From assembly GCA_025928545.1 (NCBI GenBank), contig JAICJH010000039.1, forward strand, positions 1 through 61,682: a stretch of DNA of 61,682 nt. The letters run 5' to 3'. The DNA comes from Bryobacteraceae bacterium. GTDB lineage: Bacteria > Acidobacteriota > Terriglobia > Bryobacterales > Bryobacteraceae. Shown here one piece after another: positions 9,079 to 17,700 of the stretch (positions are counted from its first letter, which is position 1; each line of letters starts with the position of its first letter). The position numbers and the translations under genes are program-made. The notes under the pieces were generated by a model. That model made no database searches and was not told the origin of the DNA. It worked only from the letters and a program-made list of their open reading frames with translations.

Positions 9079-9513
9079 CTATTCTTCCCGCCTGGCAATG
9101 AAAAACGCCTTGAATTCGTCCTCACCTGCGGCGATTTGCCGCCACCCGCCAAACGCCGCCCGATACTGCCCCAGCGAAGTCGCGAACCGCCCGCTCAACT
9201 TCCCGGCCAGAGCCACCACCCCGCCCACCCGGACACCCCGCGCAATCCCCGCCAGCAGATCCTCTTGCCAGTACAGCCAGCAGACAATCAGATCCCAGGC
9301 GGCCGCCTCAATCGGGAACGCGCCGCCCTCCAAATCTGCCTGGACGGTAGTGATCCCGGCCATTTCCTCCACCGCAATGTCGACCGCGGTCACCGCCCAG
9401 CCTCGCTCCGCCAGCCACGCCGAGTGCCTTCCGCTCCCGCACGCCAGATCCAGCGCGCGCCCCGGCGGCAAGCCATCCAGCGCACTGGTAATTTCAATCG
9501 CCGGCGGTTTCAC
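9079..9513 (-). CDS. Class I SAM-dependent methyltransferase, small
   Basis: 144 aa from a GTG start at 9513. Motif I (ALDLACGSGRHSAWLAERG) and the acidic end of strand 2 (VTAVDI) define a Rossmann SAM-binding fold of the TehB/UbiE-like group; WDLIVCWLYWQEDLL is the motif IV region. The GTG overlaps the 3' end of the MscS gene by 20 nt, so the two are probably translationally coupled. In-frame sequence upstream of the GTG has no family similarity and lies inside mscS. The substrate cannot be inferred. The C-terminus is short compared with typical family members (~190-200 aa). Confidence 0.75.
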   Translation of the reverse strand: MKPPAIEITSALDGLPPGRALDLACGSGRHSAWLAERGWAVTAVDIAVEEMAGITTVQADLEGGAFPIEAAAWDLIVCWLYWQEDLLAGIARGVRVGGVVALAGKLSGRFATSLGQYRAAFGGWRQIAAGEDEFKAFFIARREE

Positions 9514-10546
9514 TGGCACTGGGTGGCGTGTCCACCGGAAAACGGATCGGCACGCCTTCCTTTCGCAGTCTCTTGTAGAGTCTCTTTCGCATTTCACTGC
9601 GAGCCATCGGAAGATCGGCGAAACGGCTCACACTGAACACCACCTGATACACCAGCGCATCGCCCCACGGCCCCGGATTGAATCGAATCCCCGGCGCTGG
9701 CTCCGTCAGGACGCTGGCAATTTCGCCCGCGCCGCGCGCCGCCTCTTCCGTCAGAATCGCTTCCACCCGGTCAATATCCGCATCCGCCCCCACGCCGCAC
9801 AAAATGGACGCCACCAGCCGCCCGTCCGGCAGAAAATAATTGGTGAAGATCGCCTGGCCCAGCTTATTGTTCGGAATCACCACCAGATTATTCAGCCGCG
9901 TCCGCATCGTGGTGCAGCGCCAGTTGATATCCGCGATGTAGCCTTCTTCCCCCGTATTCAGGCGGATATAATCGTCGATTCGCACCAGCCCCGAAACCGA
10001 AACGTAGAAGCCGGCAAACAGATTGGACAGCGTGTCCTGCAAAGCCAGCGCAACCGCCAGACCGCCGACCCCGAGCGTCGTCAGCACGGGCGTCAGGCTG
10101 ACGTCGAACACCACCTTCAGCAGCCACATTACGCCGATGATCAGAATCGACAACTGCACCAGCTTCTGGCTGAGACTGGTGACTGTTTTGACGCCGCGCC
10201 CCCGAGTCCCGTAGAACCGCACCATGCCGCCCGCGAACTGGCTCAGGGCGATCGTGAACGAGAGGCCCCACAGCACCTGGAGCGTTTTCGGGAAGTAATG
10301 AAGATACCGGGCCGGGATTTCGGAATTCTGAGTCGCTACGTGCAGCCCCAGAATCGCGATCCACAAACCAATCGGACGCCGCAGCGTGTCGATCAGCAGG
10401 ACGTCGAGATGGCTATCCGTGCGCGCCGCCCAGCGTCGCAGCACGACGAACAGGATTCGCCTCGCCACCAACCCAACAAGGATCGTGGCCAGGAACAGTG
10501 CCAGCGGGACGGCGACCGCAAACGGGTCGTCAAGCATCTGATGCAT
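9494..10546 (-). CDS. MscS-family mechanosensitive ion channel
   Basis: 350 aa. Four or so N-terminal hydrophobic helices are followed by the pore-lining helix and beta-domain signature of MscS (TTLGVGGLAVALALQDTLSN, then FAGFYV and RIDDYIRL), an Asn-rich segment around VVIPNNKL, and an alpha/beta C-terminal domain. Role by family: opens under membrane tension to release solutes on osmotic downshock; inner membrane. I chose the ATG at 10546 because AGGAGC lies about 8 nt upstream; an earlier in-frame ATG at 10573 lacks a site. It is divergent from the secretin gene across 57 bp and is followed by an overlapping methyltransferase gene. Confidence 0.9.
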   Translation of the reverse strand: MHQMLDDPFAVAVPLALFLATILVGLVARRILFVVLRRWAARTDSHLDVLLIDTLRRPIGLWIAILGLHVATQNSEIPARYLHYFPKTLQVLWGLSFTIALSQFAGGMVRFYGTRGRGVKTVTSLSQKLVQLSILIIGVMWLLKVVFDVSLTPVLTTLGVGGLAVALALQDTLSNLFAGFYVSVSGLVRIDDYIRLNTGEEGYIADINWRCTTMRTRLNNLVVIPNNKLGQAIFTNYFLPDGRLVASILCGVGADADIDRVEAILTEEAARGAGEIASVLTEPAPGIRFNPGPWGDALVYQVVFSVSRFADLPMARSEMRKRLYKRLRKEGVPIRFPVDTPPSASETAGD

Positions 10547-10603
10547 AGGCGAAGCTCCTATTGTCCTGCACACCTGGCCGCGCCGCGGCGTCAGTACTCA
10601 TTG

Positions 10604-12298
10604 ATGCGGTCGTACGCCCTCACTCGCCGTCACCTGGTAAGTGCCCTGTTTGCCGCGCTCATGCTGGTTCTCCCGGCAGGTGCGGCCGATCTGGATGCCG
10701 ATCCCCCCTCCGAACTTGCCGCTCTGCTCGTCAAAAAAGCCAAACGCGCCGAAAAAGCCGGTGAAATCGGCGAGGCCTACGTTTATTACTCCCAGGCTTC
10801 CGCGCTCCAGCCCCGCAATAAAGGTTATCGAAAACAGGCTGCGGCCCTGAAGCTTCGCGGCGCCGCCCAACTCAAATCCGCCGCCCAAAAATCCGACGCC
10901 CCGATTGCCGATTCCACCTCGCTCTCCGCCGCCACCGACCCGGTCGTTCATCACGCTCTGGCGCCCGAACTGATGTTCGATAGCCTGACGGCCCGCGAAG
11001 TTGCCCAAAGCCGCCAGCTTGCCAGCCCGCCCAAACTCAGCGCCACCTCCGGACGTTTCGATTTCGATCTCAACGAGGCGCCCCGCGCTCTCTTCGAAAA
11101 GATCGCCGCCCGTTTCAATCTCCAGATCGAATTCGATAGCGACTACCCGCAGGGCGGTCCGCAGGTTCGCTTTCGGGTCAACCAACTCAACTACCGCGAA
11201 GCCCTCGATGCCGCGCAGACCGCCACCGGCTCCTTCGTCGTGCCGCTCTCCGCCCGTGCCCTGATGGTCGCCAAAGATACCGTCGCCAAACGCAACGACC
11301 TCGAACAGTATGTGACCCTGACCACCAGTGTTCCGCAGGTCATCACCACCCAGGAACTGACCGAGATCGTTCAGCTGGTCCGCCAGGTTGGCAGTTCGGA
11401 TACGAAGATCGGCTGGGACACCAATAACGACCAGATCGTAATCCGCGACCGCGTCTCCCGCGCGGCACTCTCCCAGGCCTTGCTCGACCAGCTTTTCTCT
11501 TACCATCCCGAAGTCATGATCGATCTGGAATTGCTTCAGGTGTCGAACAGCGACCTTCTGAACTACGGCTTTAATGTGACCAGCAGCTTTCCCCTGGTCT
11601 ATCTCAGTAAGCTCCTGAATAACAAAACGAACATTCCCAACGGACTGGCCAATCTCCTCACCTTCGGAGGCGGCCGCACTGTGATTGGAATAGCCGCTGC
11701 CCAGGTGCAGGCCATGTTCAGCGAATCGTTTTCCGATTCCAGATCGCTCTATGCCGCGCGCCTCCGCTCCGGCAGCGGCCAGTCGGCGGTCTTCCATGTC
11801 GGCGAAAAGTACCCCATCATCACAGGTGGCTACCTGAACGGTACCTCGCAGTCGGGCAGTTCCGCCGGGTTCACCGCTCCTCCCGCCATCAGCTTCGAAG
11901 ACCTCGGGCTACAGCTCAAGGCCACCCCCCACGTCCATGGTGCCGATGCGGTCAGTATGACCATTGAAGCGAAGTATGAAGTGCTGACGGGTCAATCCGC
12001 CGAAGGCATTCCTGTCATTGCGACGAACAACATCACCACTGATATTCGCCTTCGCAACGAGGAATGGGCTGTCGTTGGCGGCTTAATGAACAGTTCGGAT
12101 TCGAAAACTACTTCAGGCCCGTGGGGTCTGAGCAGTATCCCACTGATCGGCGCATTCTTCCGAAAGACCTTAACCGACAAAGAATCGTCCAGCCTCCTGA
12201 TCGGTGTCCGCCCTCACATCTTATATATAGGTCCCGATGAAAACGTGACCAAAACCCTCCGCGCCGGTACCGACGCCCGCCCGTTTACCCCCCTGTAA
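10604..12298 (+). CDS. Orphan secretin (type II/III secretion-type outer-membrane pore)
   Basis: 564 aa. A Sec signal peptide lies at 1-27 (RRH, hydrophobic core, AGA-A). Residues ~37-90 are TPR-like, ~150-225 match a secretin/TonB short N-domain (FDFDLNEAPRALFEKIAARF), ~235-300 an N1-type domain, and ~300-555 the secretin core with VGEKYPIITGG and the closing motif SSIPLIGAFFRKT. Secretins form multimeric gated pores in the outer membrane. No other secretion or pilus gene is nearby, so the pathway it serves is unknown. The open frame continues far upstream, but that part runs antisense to mscS and the methyltransferase; the signal peptide fixes the start near 10604, although no clear Shine-Dalgarno is seen. 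Confidence 0.88.
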   Translation: MRSYALTRRHLVSALFAALMLVLPAGAADLDADPPSELAALLVKKAKRAEKAGEIGEAYVYYSQASALQPRNKGYRKQAAALKLRGAAQLKSAAQKSDAPIADSTSLSAATDPVVHHALAPELMFDSLTAREVAQSRQLASPPKLSATSGRFDFDLNEAPRALFEKIAARFNLQIEFDSDYPQGGPQVRFRVNQLNYREALDAAQTATGSFVVPLSARALMVAKDTVAKRNDLEQYVTLTTSVPQVITTQELTEIVQLVRQVGSSDTKIGWDTNNDQIVIRDRVSRAALSQALLDQLFSYHPEVMIDLELLQVSNSDLLNYGFNVTSSFPLVYLSKLLNNKTNIPNGLANLLTFGGGRTVIGIAAAQVQAMFSESFSDSRSLYAARLRSGSGQSAVFHVGEKYPIITGGYLNGTSQSGSSAGFTAPPAISFEDLGLQLKATPHVHGADAVSMTIEAKYEVLTGQSAEGIPVIATNNITTDIRLRNEEWAVVGGLMNSSDSKTTSGPWGLSSIPLIGAFFRKTLTDKESSSLLIGVRPHILYIGPDENVTKTLRAGTDARPFTPL

Positions 12299-12382
12299 GG
12301 CATCCGAGAAATTTCGGTAACAAAATGACCCGCCGCCAGTCTGATCAATGAGGGACGAAGTCCGTCTTTAAGGAGTTTTGCT

Positions 12383-13531
12383 GTGAAGAAGCTGAAATCG
12401 ATGTTGTGGATCTCCGCCCTGGCCCTGATGGCTGGTGGCGTCGTGCAGGCGCAGAACCTCCAGGGAACGTGGCAGGGTGAGCTTCCGGGCGGTGCTAAAC
12501 CCCTCAGGATCGTGATCAAAGTATCGCTCGAGGACGACAAACTGAAAGCGATGACTTTCAGCATCGACCAGGGTGGCCAGCCGATACCGGCCAGCGCGAT
12601 AACGCGCGATGGATCCACTGTAAAAATCGGCATGGCTGCCATTAATGGCAGCTATGAAGGCAAGTTGAGCCCGGACGGCAACACGATCACCGGTACCTGG
12701 ACTCAGGGAAACCCTACTCCGTTGAACCTGGTGCGCGCCACCAAAGACACTGAATGGACCATTCCCGAACCACCGCCGCCACCCAAGATCATGGCGGCCG
12801 ATGCCAAACCGGAATTTGAAGTCGCCACCATCAAGCCGAGTACCGTCACCGAAGGCTTTGGCTTCACGGTGAACCGCAGCGGGATGCTGACCACTCACAA
12901 CACGACGCTCAAGGATCTGATCAAGATCTCGTTCGGAGTGCATCCGAAGCAGATTGTGAATGCACCGTCGTGGATTGAGTCCGACCATTACGACGTGACC
13001 GCCAAGCCCTCGATTGAAGGCGTTCCCAGCGTTCCGCAGTTGATGAAGATGACTCAGGGCCTGGTGCTGGACCGCTTCCAGCTGAAGTTCCATCGCGAGA
13101 AGAAAGAACTCTCGGTTTATGCGCTCACCATAGGCAAGCTGGGTCTGAAGATCACGGAAGAGACCAGCAATCCCACCGGTCTGCCGGGTTTCGGAGGTGG
13201 CGGGCCGCGCGGCCTCAACGTCCGTAATGCCACGATGGGAGAATTCGCCGACTTCCTGCAAACCCAGGTGATGGATCAGCCGGTTGTGGATCAGACGGGC
13301 CTCGGTTCGAAGCGCTATAACTTCATTCTGAAATGGACGCCGGCCGGGCCAGGTGCAATCACCGGAGCTGCGGCAGGTGGCGGCCCCGCCGCTCCCGCGG
13401 GCGACAATCTGGATGCGCCTCCGGACATTTACGCCGCGATGCAGCAGCAGCTGGGGCTGAAGATGGAATCCACGAAAGCCCCGGTCGACGTTATGGTCAT
13501 CGACCGGGTGGAGAAGCCGTCCGAGAACTGA
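12383..13531 (+). CDS. TIGR03435-family secreted protein with extra N-terminal beta domain
   Basis: 382 aa from GTG at 12383, with AGGAG 8 nt upstream. A signal peptide (1-23, cut after VVQAQ) is followed by a beta-rich domain at ~25-120 (GTWQGELPGG...GTWTQG, lipocalin-like in style), a Pro-rich linker PEPPPPP, and then the TIGR03435 domain (FEVATIKPS, ISFGVHPKQIV, LDRFQLKFHRE, YALTIGK, ending VDVMVIDRVEKPSEN). The family is abundant in Solibacter; its function is unknown. The two other copies in this window lack the extra N-terminal domain. Probably extracytoplasmic. Confidence 0.88.
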   Translation: MKKLKSMLWISALALMAGGVVQAQNLQGTWQGELPGGAKPLRIVIKVSLEDDKLKAMTFSIDQGGQPIPASAITRDGSTVKIGMAAINGSYEGKLSPDGNTITGTWTQGNPTPLNLVRATKDTEWTIPEPPPPPKIMAADAKPEFEVATIKPSTVTEGFGFTVNRSGMLTTHNTTLKDLIKISFGVHPKQIVNAPSWIESDHYDVTAKPSIEGVPSVPQLMKMTQGLVLDRFQLKFHREKKELSVYALTIGKLGLKITEETSNPTGLPGFGGGGPRGLNVRNATMGEFADFLQTQVMDQPVVDQTGLGSKRYNFILKWTPAGPGAITGAAAGGGPAAPAGDNLDAPPDIYAAMQQQLGLKMESTKAPVDVMVIDRVEKPSEN

Positions 13532-13545
13532 TCCCGAAGTCTTAA

Positions 13546-14145
13546 CTATTTTGCCGGTGGAGGCATTGGCGCGGGAGCTCCGCCGCGAGCGGGCGGAGGC
13601 GGCAACGTTCCGCCTTCGGCCAGGATCTTCATGTTCTGAAGAGCCTGCTGGAACCGAGTGGCTCGCGATGCGCGGTCTTTCTCGCGCGCAGCGTCATCGG
13701 CCAGGGTCGAGTTGTCGTAGACGAGCGTATAGAAGAGCTTTGAGGTGGTCGCGGTCAGTGGCCGGGCTTCGAGCGTGCCGTGATAGAGGTTGTAGGCGCG
13801 GCCGGCTCGCACGGGTTGCGTATACGTATACGAGAGCTCGGTCTTGCCCACGAGTATCTCGCCGCCGATTGAACGGATGGTGCCGACCTCGCCGTCCTTA
13901 CCCGACACGATTGTGCACGCGGTCTGGAGCCACTCGCCGATGTCGCAGTACTTGCCGACCCGCTTCCACACTTCGGCGGCAGGCTTGTTCACTGTGACTT
14001 CGAGTGGAATCACGACATACGTTGGATTGGCGACCACCGGGCTGACCGCGCCTGAAGCAGCAGCCGGAGCCGGTGGTGGTGTCTGGGCGCCGGCGATGAG
14101 CGCGATCGCGGCGGTGCCGGCGATTCGAAAAGAACGATTGATCAT
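13546..14145 (-). CDS. SRPBCC (START-like) domain protein, exported
   Basis: About 199 aa from ATG 14145; an in-frame start 21 nt upstream is possible but less likely. A signal peptide (MINRSFRIAGTAAIALIAGA) and a Pro/Ala linker precede a polyketide-cyclase/START-like domain: strands VIPLEVTVNKPAAEVWKRVG, CDIGEWLQ, GEVGTIRSI, SYTYTQPV. The end is Pro/Gly/Ala-rich. Such folds bind hydrophobic ligands; the ligand here is unknown. It converges on the TIGR03435 gene with a 14-nt gap. Confidence 0.75.
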   Translation of the reverse strand: MINRSFRIAGTAAIALIAGAQTPPPAPAAASGAVSPVVANPTYVVIPLEVTVNKPAAEVWKRVGKYCDIGEWLQTACTIVSGKDGEVGTIRSIGGEILVGKTELSYTYTQPVRAGRAYNLYHGTLEARPLTATTSKLFYTLVYDNSTLADDAAREKDRASRATRFQQALQNMKILAEGGTLPPPPARGGAPAPMPPPAK

Positions 14146-14176
14146 GGTTCTTACATCGTGACACAAGGGTAGCGGG

Positions 14177-15340
14177 TCAGTAATCGGAGGATGCTCCGCC
14201 GCCAGCCGAGGAGCCTCCGCCGAAGGTCGCCGACGGTGCGGCAGGGGCCGGTGTAAATGTGTGCGGCGACGCCAACCCCACGGCGCCGGAGATCGTGTTC
14301 ATCAGGCGCTTGTCGCGGCCGGAGAGGCGTTGTGCCGTGAAGCCGTGCCGAACGCCGCCGGGGCTGTTTTCGAGCCACCGTCTGACTGCGATTGCGACAC
14401 CTGTCAGCAGGATGCCCAACAGCATGGGATCCCACGGATGGCGCTCCCATCCCAGATAGGGCTTGTTCGTTACCAGAGTCACGACCGCGGTCACCATGCC
14501 GCACAGAATGACGGGCTTGTCTTTCATAGAGAGGCCGCGCCGGATGGTCGCGGCCGGCAGGCACCAGATAAGAGCGAATGTAGTCCAGTAGACCGGCTGC
14601 GGCACCAAGTCCGGAAGGAGAGTCGAGAGTTTCAGGTTGACTGCGAAGTAGATCCCGGCCCAGAGGAGGGCTTCGATGACGGAGTATTCATCGTCCAGGA
14701 AATCGAATCGATGATCCGGGCGGATCAGAGTTACCACTCCCAATCCGGCCGCGTAGACCGCGGCGACAATCAAACGCACCGCGGCATTCGATTCAGTCCA
14801 GTACCCCGGGATGAAGGCCACAGACACCATGGCAGCCAGGAAGAAGTACTGAAACCCGAACCGGCGATAGATCCAAAACGATGCGATGGCTCCGGTTGCC
14901 GGGATAAGCGATTGCGGCGGTCCGGGATGCGGCTTGTACCCGCTGAAGGCCACGCCCTGGAGGCCCCAGCACAGAAAGACGACCGAAACCGCGGCCAGGC
15001 CTTCTTCGATTCCATACCGATACAACTTCCATTCGTAGACGGCGTACTCGGCTCCGCCATACGCAATCGCGGCAAAGAACAACACGACCGTCCCGGTGAC
15101 GACCGGATCCGCCTGCCGGCCCGCGATGACGATGAACAGGCCGACACCGGCCCCGGCGCTAAGCAGTGTAAAGAGGAAGAGCACGGCCCGAAGAAAGACG
15201 TTGGTCCGCCGCAGCCCGCATTCGACATCCCGGTCCATACCGCGGCGCTGCTCGCCGCTGATCAGGCCCTCGCCTTCCCAATCCCTGAGAAAAGCCTGGG
15301 TGCGTAGCCGTTCCTCGTCTTCGGTGGTGTAGGCTCTCAT
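14177..15340 (-). CDS. Multi-pass membrane protein (DUF2157/DUF4401-like), downstream partner
   Basis: 387 aa. The N-terminus (MRAYTTEDEERLRTQAFLRD) is soluble and helical, with a following GEGLISGEQ segment; then about nine hydrophobic helices and a Gly/Ser-rich end (GGGSSAGGGASSDY). Its ATG overlaps the stop of the preceding membrane gene (ATGA at 15340-15337), indicating translational coupling. Sequence style matches uncharacterised DUF2157/DUF4401 membrane proteins, in which a short soluble helical head containing an I-S-x-E/D-Q segment precedes the membrane part. Function unknown. Confidence 0.7.
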   Translation of the reverse strand: MRAYTTEDEERLRTQAFLRDWEGEGLISGEQRRGMDRDVECGLRRTNVFLRAVLFLFTLLSAGAGVGLFIVIAGRQADPVVTGTVVLFFAAIAYGGAEYAVYEWKLYRYGIEEGLAAVSVVFLCWGLQGVAFSGYKPHPGPPQSLIPATGAIASFWIYRRFGFQYFFLAAMVSVAFIPGYWTESNAAVRLIVAAVYAAGLGVVTLIRPDHRFDFLDDEYSVIEALLWAGIYFAVNLKLSTLLPDLVPQPVYWTTFALIWCLPAATIRRGLSMKDKPVILCGMVTAVVTLVTNKPYLGWERHPWDPMLLGILLTGVAIAVRRWLENSPGGVRHGFTAQRLSGRDKRLMNTISGAVGLASPHTFTPAPAAPSATFGGGSSAGGGASSDY

Positions 15341-16254
15341 GCCTCTCTCCCGAAGCGGCGAGCGATTTGAACGAGCGAGATCAACATGAGGATTCCAGTG
15401 GCCACGAAATAGGCCAGCACCGCTGTGGAATCGTTCAGGTTGCGGACGAGCAGGGAACTGACCCCGATATACCCATAGACCGCGGCGTACGCGACAAACG
15501 CAAACTGTTTGCGGGTGAGTCCGTAGCCGAGCGACGCGGCGCAGATAACCAGCAGTGCGAGGAACCAAAGCGCGAAGCCGTCCCGCTGGAACACACCCGA
15601 TAGCACCGCGACAAAGAGCACATTCGCTGCGACGTTCAGATACGTCCCGAGGAAGTGCCCTTTAATCGATCGACGATACAGCAAGACTCCGGCTGCACCG
15701 ACCAGCAGGCTGTACACGATCGCATATTGTCGGTACGACGCCTCGGCAGTCCGCGGCCAGTGGGAGATCGTAAAGCCGAACCATCCCGCGAGGGTGGACA
15801 GGGCCAGCGAAAGCACGAAGCGATTATCGAACCGGTAAGCCAGCGCGAAGTAGAAGCACGCGGTCGCGAGGAGGTAATCGTCCCACTGTCCGGAAAGCAG
15901 ATGGAATCGGGTCTCCAGATACGCGAGTTCCACGGACCAGACGAGGCTCCCCAGATAGAGAACATAATCGGCGATCAAACCGGGGGCGGTTCTTGAAAAG
16001 CAATACCAGAGGCAGGCTGCCAGTATTCCGGAAAGCACGGCCAGCACCACGATGTCGCCCAGCGCAGTTGAATATGTTCTGACCGTCCAGGCCAGCCCTC
16101 CGATGAATGCGAGGATGCCTGCGTAGAGAAGAGCGTTCAGTTCCAGGAAAACAGAAAAGGGTTGCTTCCGGGCCAGTGCCGCCAGCAGGATGTGCTGGTC
16201 GCTTGATATGGCTTCTTGTTCTTTCCAGCGGTCCAGTTGCTCGAGGGCAGTCAT
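15337..16254 (-). CDS. Multi-pass membrane protein (DUF2157-like)
   Basis: 305 aa. The head MTALEQLDRWKEQEAISSDQ is a soluble helical segment typical of DUF2157 proteins, followed by about nine hydrophobic helices. It is paired with the downstream gene through a 4-nt ATGA overlap, and both proteins share the soluble-head plus multi-helix layout, so they probably work together in the inner membrane. The function is unknown. The upstream gap to the next gene is 50 bp. Confidence 0.7.
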   Translation of the reverse strand: MTALEQLDRWKEQEAISSDQHILLAALARKQPFSVFLELNALLYAGILAFIGGLAWTVRTYSTALGDIVVLAVLSGILAACLWYCFSRTAPGLIADYVLYLGSLVWSVELAYLETRFHLLSGQWDDYLLATACFYFALAYRFDNRFVLSLALSTLAGWFGFTISHWPRTAEASYRQYAIVYSLLVGAAGVLLYRRSIKGHFLGTYLNVAANVLFVAVLSGVFQRDGFALWFLALLVICAASLGYGLTRKQFAFVAYAAVYGYIGVSSLLVRNLNDSTAVLAYFVATGILMLISLVQIARRFGREA

Positions 16255-16304
16255 CGGGTCTTATTAGAGAGACTCGACTATCATAGCCCCGCGGGCGCAC
16301 GCAG

Positions 16305-17588
16305 TTATGCTGGCCAGGTTTCGAACGGCGCCTTCGGCATTTTGTGGCCCCAGGCTTCCGGACCCCAGCAACGGGTGCCCACCAGCGGCTCGGTGGCGCT
16401 GGTGTTCTTCAGCCTGATGCCACCGCCGGTCCGGGCAGCGCTGTAGGGAATCACGAACTCGTCATCCAGCGGCTCACCGAGTCGAATTCCAGACTTCACT
16501 TCGACTTTATGTTTGCCGATGGTGCCTTTTCCGTGGCTGAAGTGGACGATGCAGAGGGCGGCCGGTCCCGTCAGAGTTGTTTCGGCTCCGGGGGCCAGTT
16601 CGAATTGCCGCAGACTGAAGAATTCATCTCCGTTCGGCTTGCCGTAAACGCGCCACTCGTCATGGAAACCACCGTGGCTGACTTCCTTATCCACCACGGG
16701 CATCAGCAGATGCTTCTCCACAATGAACGGGTCTTTGTTCCGCACCATATCGATATCCGAAACAAGCCGCTGCACACGATCTTCACCTTCGATACCTTCC
16801 GGCAGGTGGCGGAACAAAAGCTCCTGGCCGAGAAATGCTTCGCCATCCGGACAGAGCACGTGGCTTTGATAGAAGCGGAAATCGTCGCGGTCGCGCTGCG
16901 GCTCTTCCGTGTTCACGGCGGCCGGTCCGTGGAGGATTCGCGTGGGGGTGAAGAAGCCCGTGCCCATGCGGATCAGCAGATTTCGCGCATGGCTGCGGAT
17001 GTGATTGTCTTTGCCGGCGATGAAGTCGCGCACGAAATCCGCCATCATGTCTTCGGTGACGTATTCCATCAGGCCGATCGATGTGTGCCAGTCGTTCTTG
17101 TAGCGCTTGTTGCGCCACGGATTAAAGTTGTAGGCCTCGGGCTTGAACGGATGCATGTGGTGCCCGAGCGGATAGAGGTTGTCAAATTCCTTGTTGTAGA
17201 AACCCGTGCCGTTGAGCGTGCGATAGAGCGGGCCCACCATGAAATCGGGCGCGCCATGTACTGCCGCGTCCATCGGAATCAGATGTCCGTCCGGATGATG
17301 GAAGTGGCACAGGCCTTCGCCGTGGATGCCGTTGCCGGTGTCGGCGAGAATCGCGCTTCCGTTCCATCTTTCGTCGATTGCCCAGCCGCTGCGGCCTTCC
17401 GGGAAATAGTCTTCGTCCACCAGTTCCAGGTTCTTGCCCGGGAGACAGAACTTGCGGCCCACGAAACTCGGGAAGCAGCGAAGTGCTCCGCCGCCGGCTT
17501 CGGAGGCGGCTTGTACGGAGGATGCGGCCCCATCTTCAACAATCGAAAGGTCGGACCGATAAAGTTTGACGTTCAGCGCTTTGCTCAT
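16305..17588 (-). CDS. Conserved hypothetical, bicupin-like metal-binding protein
   Basis: 427 aa from ATG 17588 (MSKALNVKLYRSDL); an in-frame ATG at 17627 is also possible. It is soluble, with no signal peptide. It is rich in His/Glu/Gly clusters (GNGIHGEGLCHFHHPDGH; GHHMHPFKPE; FSHGKGTIGKH) and strand-turn patterns that suggest two cupin-type barrels, as in sugar isomerases, but I cannot assign an enzyme. It is divergent from the PadR-controlled TIGR03435 gene, whose promoter begins about 70 bp away. Confidence 0.6.
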   Translation of the reverse strand: MSKALNVKLYRSDLSIVEDGAASSVQAASEAGGGALRCFPSFVGRKFCLPGKNLELVDEDYFPEGRSGWAIDERWNGSAILADTGNGIHGEGLCHFHHPDGHLIPMDAAVHGAPDFMVGPLYRTLNGTGFYNKEFDNLYPLGHHMHPFKPEAYNFNPWRNKRYKNDWHTSIGLMEYVTEDMMADFVRDFIAGKDNHIRSHARNLLIRMGTGFFTPTRILHGPAAVNTEEPQRDRDDFRFYQSHVLCPDGEAFLGQELLFRHLPEGIEGEDRVQRLVSDIDMVRNKDPFIVEKHLLMPVVDKEVSHGGFHDEWRVYGKPNGDEFFSLRQFELAPGAETTLTGPAALCIVHFSHGKGTIGKHKVEVKSGIRLGEPLDDEFVIPYSAARTGGGIRLKNTSATEPLVGTRCWGPEAWGHKMPKAPFETWPA

Positions 17589-17657
17589 TTCTGTAACATT
17601 GTACGGGTTCACGTTCGTTCCCGCCACAACGCAGATTCGTGTAATTCAAAATCACGC

Positions 17658-17700
17658 TTGACAACGGTTGATGAAAGTTTCAATATGTCGTTATGCGACA
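17658..17700 (+). promoter_or_regulatory. Sigma70-type promoter with overlapping operator-like palindrome, copy 1
   Basis: TTGACA (17658-17663), 17-nt spacer, CAATAT (17681-17686), then TGTCG-ttatg-CGACA (17686-17700). The palindrome overlaps the last base of the -10 and the ATG at 17693, which lies 7 nt past the -10, so the transcript may be leaderless. A near-identical element lies upstream of padR. Inference: operator of the neighbouring PadR regulator. Confidence 0.75.

Noticed and set aside
8813..10603. Long in-frame extension upstream of the secretin
   Set aside because: It runs antisense to mscS and the methyltransferase, is Pro/Arg/Gln-rich shadow sequence, and the secretin has its own signal peptide at 10604.
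10598..11797. 399-aa minus frame opposite the secretin
   Set aside because: Glycine-rich, no motif, fully overlapping a strongly supported gene; typical of GC-rich antisense frames.
14261..15307. 348-aa plus frame opposite the membrane gene
   Set aside because: Asp/Arg/His-rich shadow of a multi-pass membrane protein; no domain or hydrophobic segment.
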